Shown: positions 62,882-64,000 of the stretch, piece by piece
Numbering within the stretch: position 1 is the stretch's first letter
How the letters are laid out: every line of letters begins with the position of its first letter
DNA from: an uncultured Eubacterium sp.
GTDB taxonomy: Bacteria; Bacillota; Clostridia; Oscillospirales; Acutalibacteraceae
Direction: 5' to 3'
Length of the DNA: 64,000 nt
Assembly: GCA_900542875.1 (NCBI GenBank)
Contig: UQPH01000001.1
Location: 62,001 to 126,000 of the forward strand
The notes under the pieces: generated by a model
Told to the model about the DNA's origin: nothing
The model's database searches: none
Seen by the model: only the letters and a program-made list of their open reading frames with translations
Position numbers and translations under genes: made by a program

Positions 62882-63847
62882 ATGAAAACTATCGCAGTAT
62901 TAACCAGCGGCGGTGATGCACCGGGCATGAATGCGGCTGTCCGTGCAGTAGTAAGAACAGCATGTGAAAACGGAATTAAGGTTTACGGTGTTGTAAGAGG
63001 ATATAACGGCCTCATCAACGGCGACCTTATCGAGATGGATTTACGCTCGGTTTCCGATATTATTAATCGTGGCGGTACAATTCTTTATTCCGCAAGAAGT
63101 AAGGAGTTCGCAACCGAAGAAGGTATGCAAAAGGCTATTGATACCTGTAAAAAGTTCGGTATCGAGGGCGTTGTTGTAATCGGCGGCGACGGTTCGTTCA
63201 GAGGTGCTCGTGACCTCAGCGAAAGAGGTATTCCGTGCGTCGGACTCCCCGGCACCATCGATAACGATATTGCGTGTTGTGACCACACTATCGGCTATGA
63301 TACCTGCCTTAATACCATTATGGAAATGATAGACAGACTTCGTGACACTTCGGAGTCTCATGACAGATGTTCTGTTGTAGAGGTTATGGGCAGAAGAGCA
63401 GGCTGGCTTGCTCTTAATTCAGGCATTGCCTGCGGTGCAACCTCTATCCTTATCCCCGAGGTTCCCTTTGATATCGAAAGGGATGTTATTCAGCGTATGC
63501 GTAAGACCATGCTTACCGATAAGAAGCACTTTATTATCGTTGTTGCAGAGGGTTGCGAAATAGATGTTCATGACCTCGCTAAAGAGATTGAGGAAAAGAC
63601 AGGAGTTGAATCCAGAGCAACCGTTCTCGGCCATACTCAGCGTGGCGGCTATCCTACCGCAAGAGACAGAGTTATGGCTACAAAGATGGGTAACTATGCA
63701 GTAAAACTTCTTATGAACAATATCGGTAATCGTGTTGTTGCAGCTCAAAAGGAAGAAGTTGTTGACTACGATATTTTTGAGGCTCTTAATATGACAAAAA
63801 CTATCGATATGAACCTTTATAACATAGCTCACGAAGTATCTATCTGA
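62882..63847 (+). CDS. pfkA: ATP-dependent 6-phosphofructokinase
   Basis: PfkA commits fructose 6-phosphate to glycolysis. The 321 residues match the bacterial ATP form. ATP-site residues are TSGGDAPGMNAAVR and IGGDGSFRGA; the substrate and catalytic segment is GTIDNDIACCDHTIGYDT with the catalytic Asp in TIDND. The effector side includes EVMGRRAGWLAL and LGHTQRGGYPTARDR. The ATG at 62882 lies eight bases after GGAGG; the frame extends upstream but has no better site. Confidence 0.96.
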   Translation: MKTIAVLTSGGDAPGMNAAVRAVVRTACENGIKVYGVVRGYNGLINGDLIEMDLRSVSDIINRGGTILYSARSKEFATEEGMQKAIDTCKKFGIEGVVVIGGDGSFRGARDLSERGIPCVGLPGTIDNDIACCDHTIGYDTCLNTIMEMIDRLRDTSESHDRCSVVEVMGRRAGWLALNSGIACGATSILIPEVPFDIERDVIQRMRKTMLTDKKHFIIVVAEGCEIDVHDLAKEIEEKTGVESRATVLGHTQRGGYPTARDRVMATKMGNYAVKLLMNNIGNRVVAAQKEEVVDYDIFEALNMTKTIDMNLYNIAHEVSI

Positions 63848-63880
63848 TTTCGTTTGCTTAATTTAATACATAGCATTTGG

Positions 63881-63905
63881 GGGCGTTCACAGAACGCCCT
63901 TTTTG
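63881..63905 (+). terminator. Intrinsic terminator of pfkA
   Basis: GGGCGTTC pairs perfectly with GAACGCCC around ACA, followed by five T. Confidence 0.92.
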
Positions 63906-63921
63906 TAAAAAAGGAGCAGTA

Positions 63922-64000
63922 ATGCCCGTTAAGAAAAAGAAGAGAAGAAAAACAAAGAAAAAAATTAAACAACTTATAAAGTTTGATATAAAGAAGTTTA
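63922..64000 (+). CDS. Start of a lysine-rich protein, cut by the window edge
   Basis: AAGGAG six bases upstream of ATG 63922 opens a frame that begins MPVKKKKRRKTKKKIKQLIK and runs off the right edge after 26 codons. A very basic N-terminus could precede a membrane anchor or bind nucleic acid. Nothing else can be said. Confidence 0.45.
   Translation, partial: MPVKKKKRRKTKKKIKQLIKFDIKKF

Overview
The window reads as a chromosome segment of a low-to-mid GC, spore-forming Clostridia bacterium, most likely a gut Oscillospirales/Ruminococcaceae relative. The evidence is a full-length SpoVT, the Firmicutes gene run hprK-glcK-murB-rapZ-whiA-dnaE-pfkA, Asp23/YloV next to recG, an archaeal/eukaryote-type ProRS, AGGAG-type ribosome binding sites, occasional TTG/GTG starts, and large secreted proteins with dockerin-like ends. 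No lineage-defining RNA gene is present, so the placement is inference. I see no rRNA, tRNA, CRISPR array, transposase or prophage gene.

Layout. 1-5.7 kb: tail of a sigma-like protein, an ECF transporter S component, a YczE-like membrane protein, SpoVT, a small membrane protein, a PutP-type sodium symporter and a DtxR-like regulator. 5.8-6.8 kb: two unrecognised genes behind a strong promoter. 7-14 kb: a compact operon (ymdB-like phosphodiesterase, solute-binding lipoprotein, Asp23, YloV/FakA-like, recG, PHP phosphoesterase). 14.1-18.3 kb, minus strand: an inorganic-pyrophosphatase-like/NUDIX fusion, a PF06695 membrane protein, a nucleotidyltransferase and a membrane-anchored GH27 alpha-galactosidase with an inserted binding domain.

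18.4-37.5 kb is the accessory heart of the window. A 2,515-residue secreted repeat protein (minus) and a 2,032-residue secreted protein (plus) diverge from a 726-bp noncoding spacer with structured leaders on both sides. Downstream of the second giant lie a cohesin-like/dockerin-like protein, a 742-residue surface protein, a 30-residue peptide gene, an intrinsic terminator and a TupA-like ATP-grasp gene. The 2,032-residue protein and the cohesin-like protein share a C-terminal module (carboxypeptidase-regulatory-like domain, calcium-loop dockerin-like segment, terminal VNY tail). There are also cohesin-like sandwiches but no glycoside hydrolase among these genes, so this looks like a surface-assembly system of unknown purpose.

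37.6-43.7 kb: a methyltransferase, then a TetR-controlled divergent catabolic locus (FGGY kinase and TetR on minus; class III aminotransferase and tandem class II aldolase on plus) with clear palindromic operators. 43.8-46.5 kb: galE and proS (minus).

46.8-53.3 kb: the F1Fo ATP synthase operon atpB-E-F-[H-A]-G-D-C. Here the delta subunit is fused in frame to the N-terminus of alpha. An internal Shine-Dalgarno and ATG lie exactly where a free 508-residue alpha would start, so one gene may give both a delta-alpha fusion and free alpha. This is the most unusual observation in the window. The c subunit has proton-type rather than sodium-type ligands.

53.3-64 kb: a GT4 glycosyltransferase (minus), then hprK, glucokinase, murB, rapZ, whiA, dnaE and pfkA, linking carbon-catabolite control, wall synthesis, division control, replication and glycolysis. 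A lysine-rich protein runs off the right edge.
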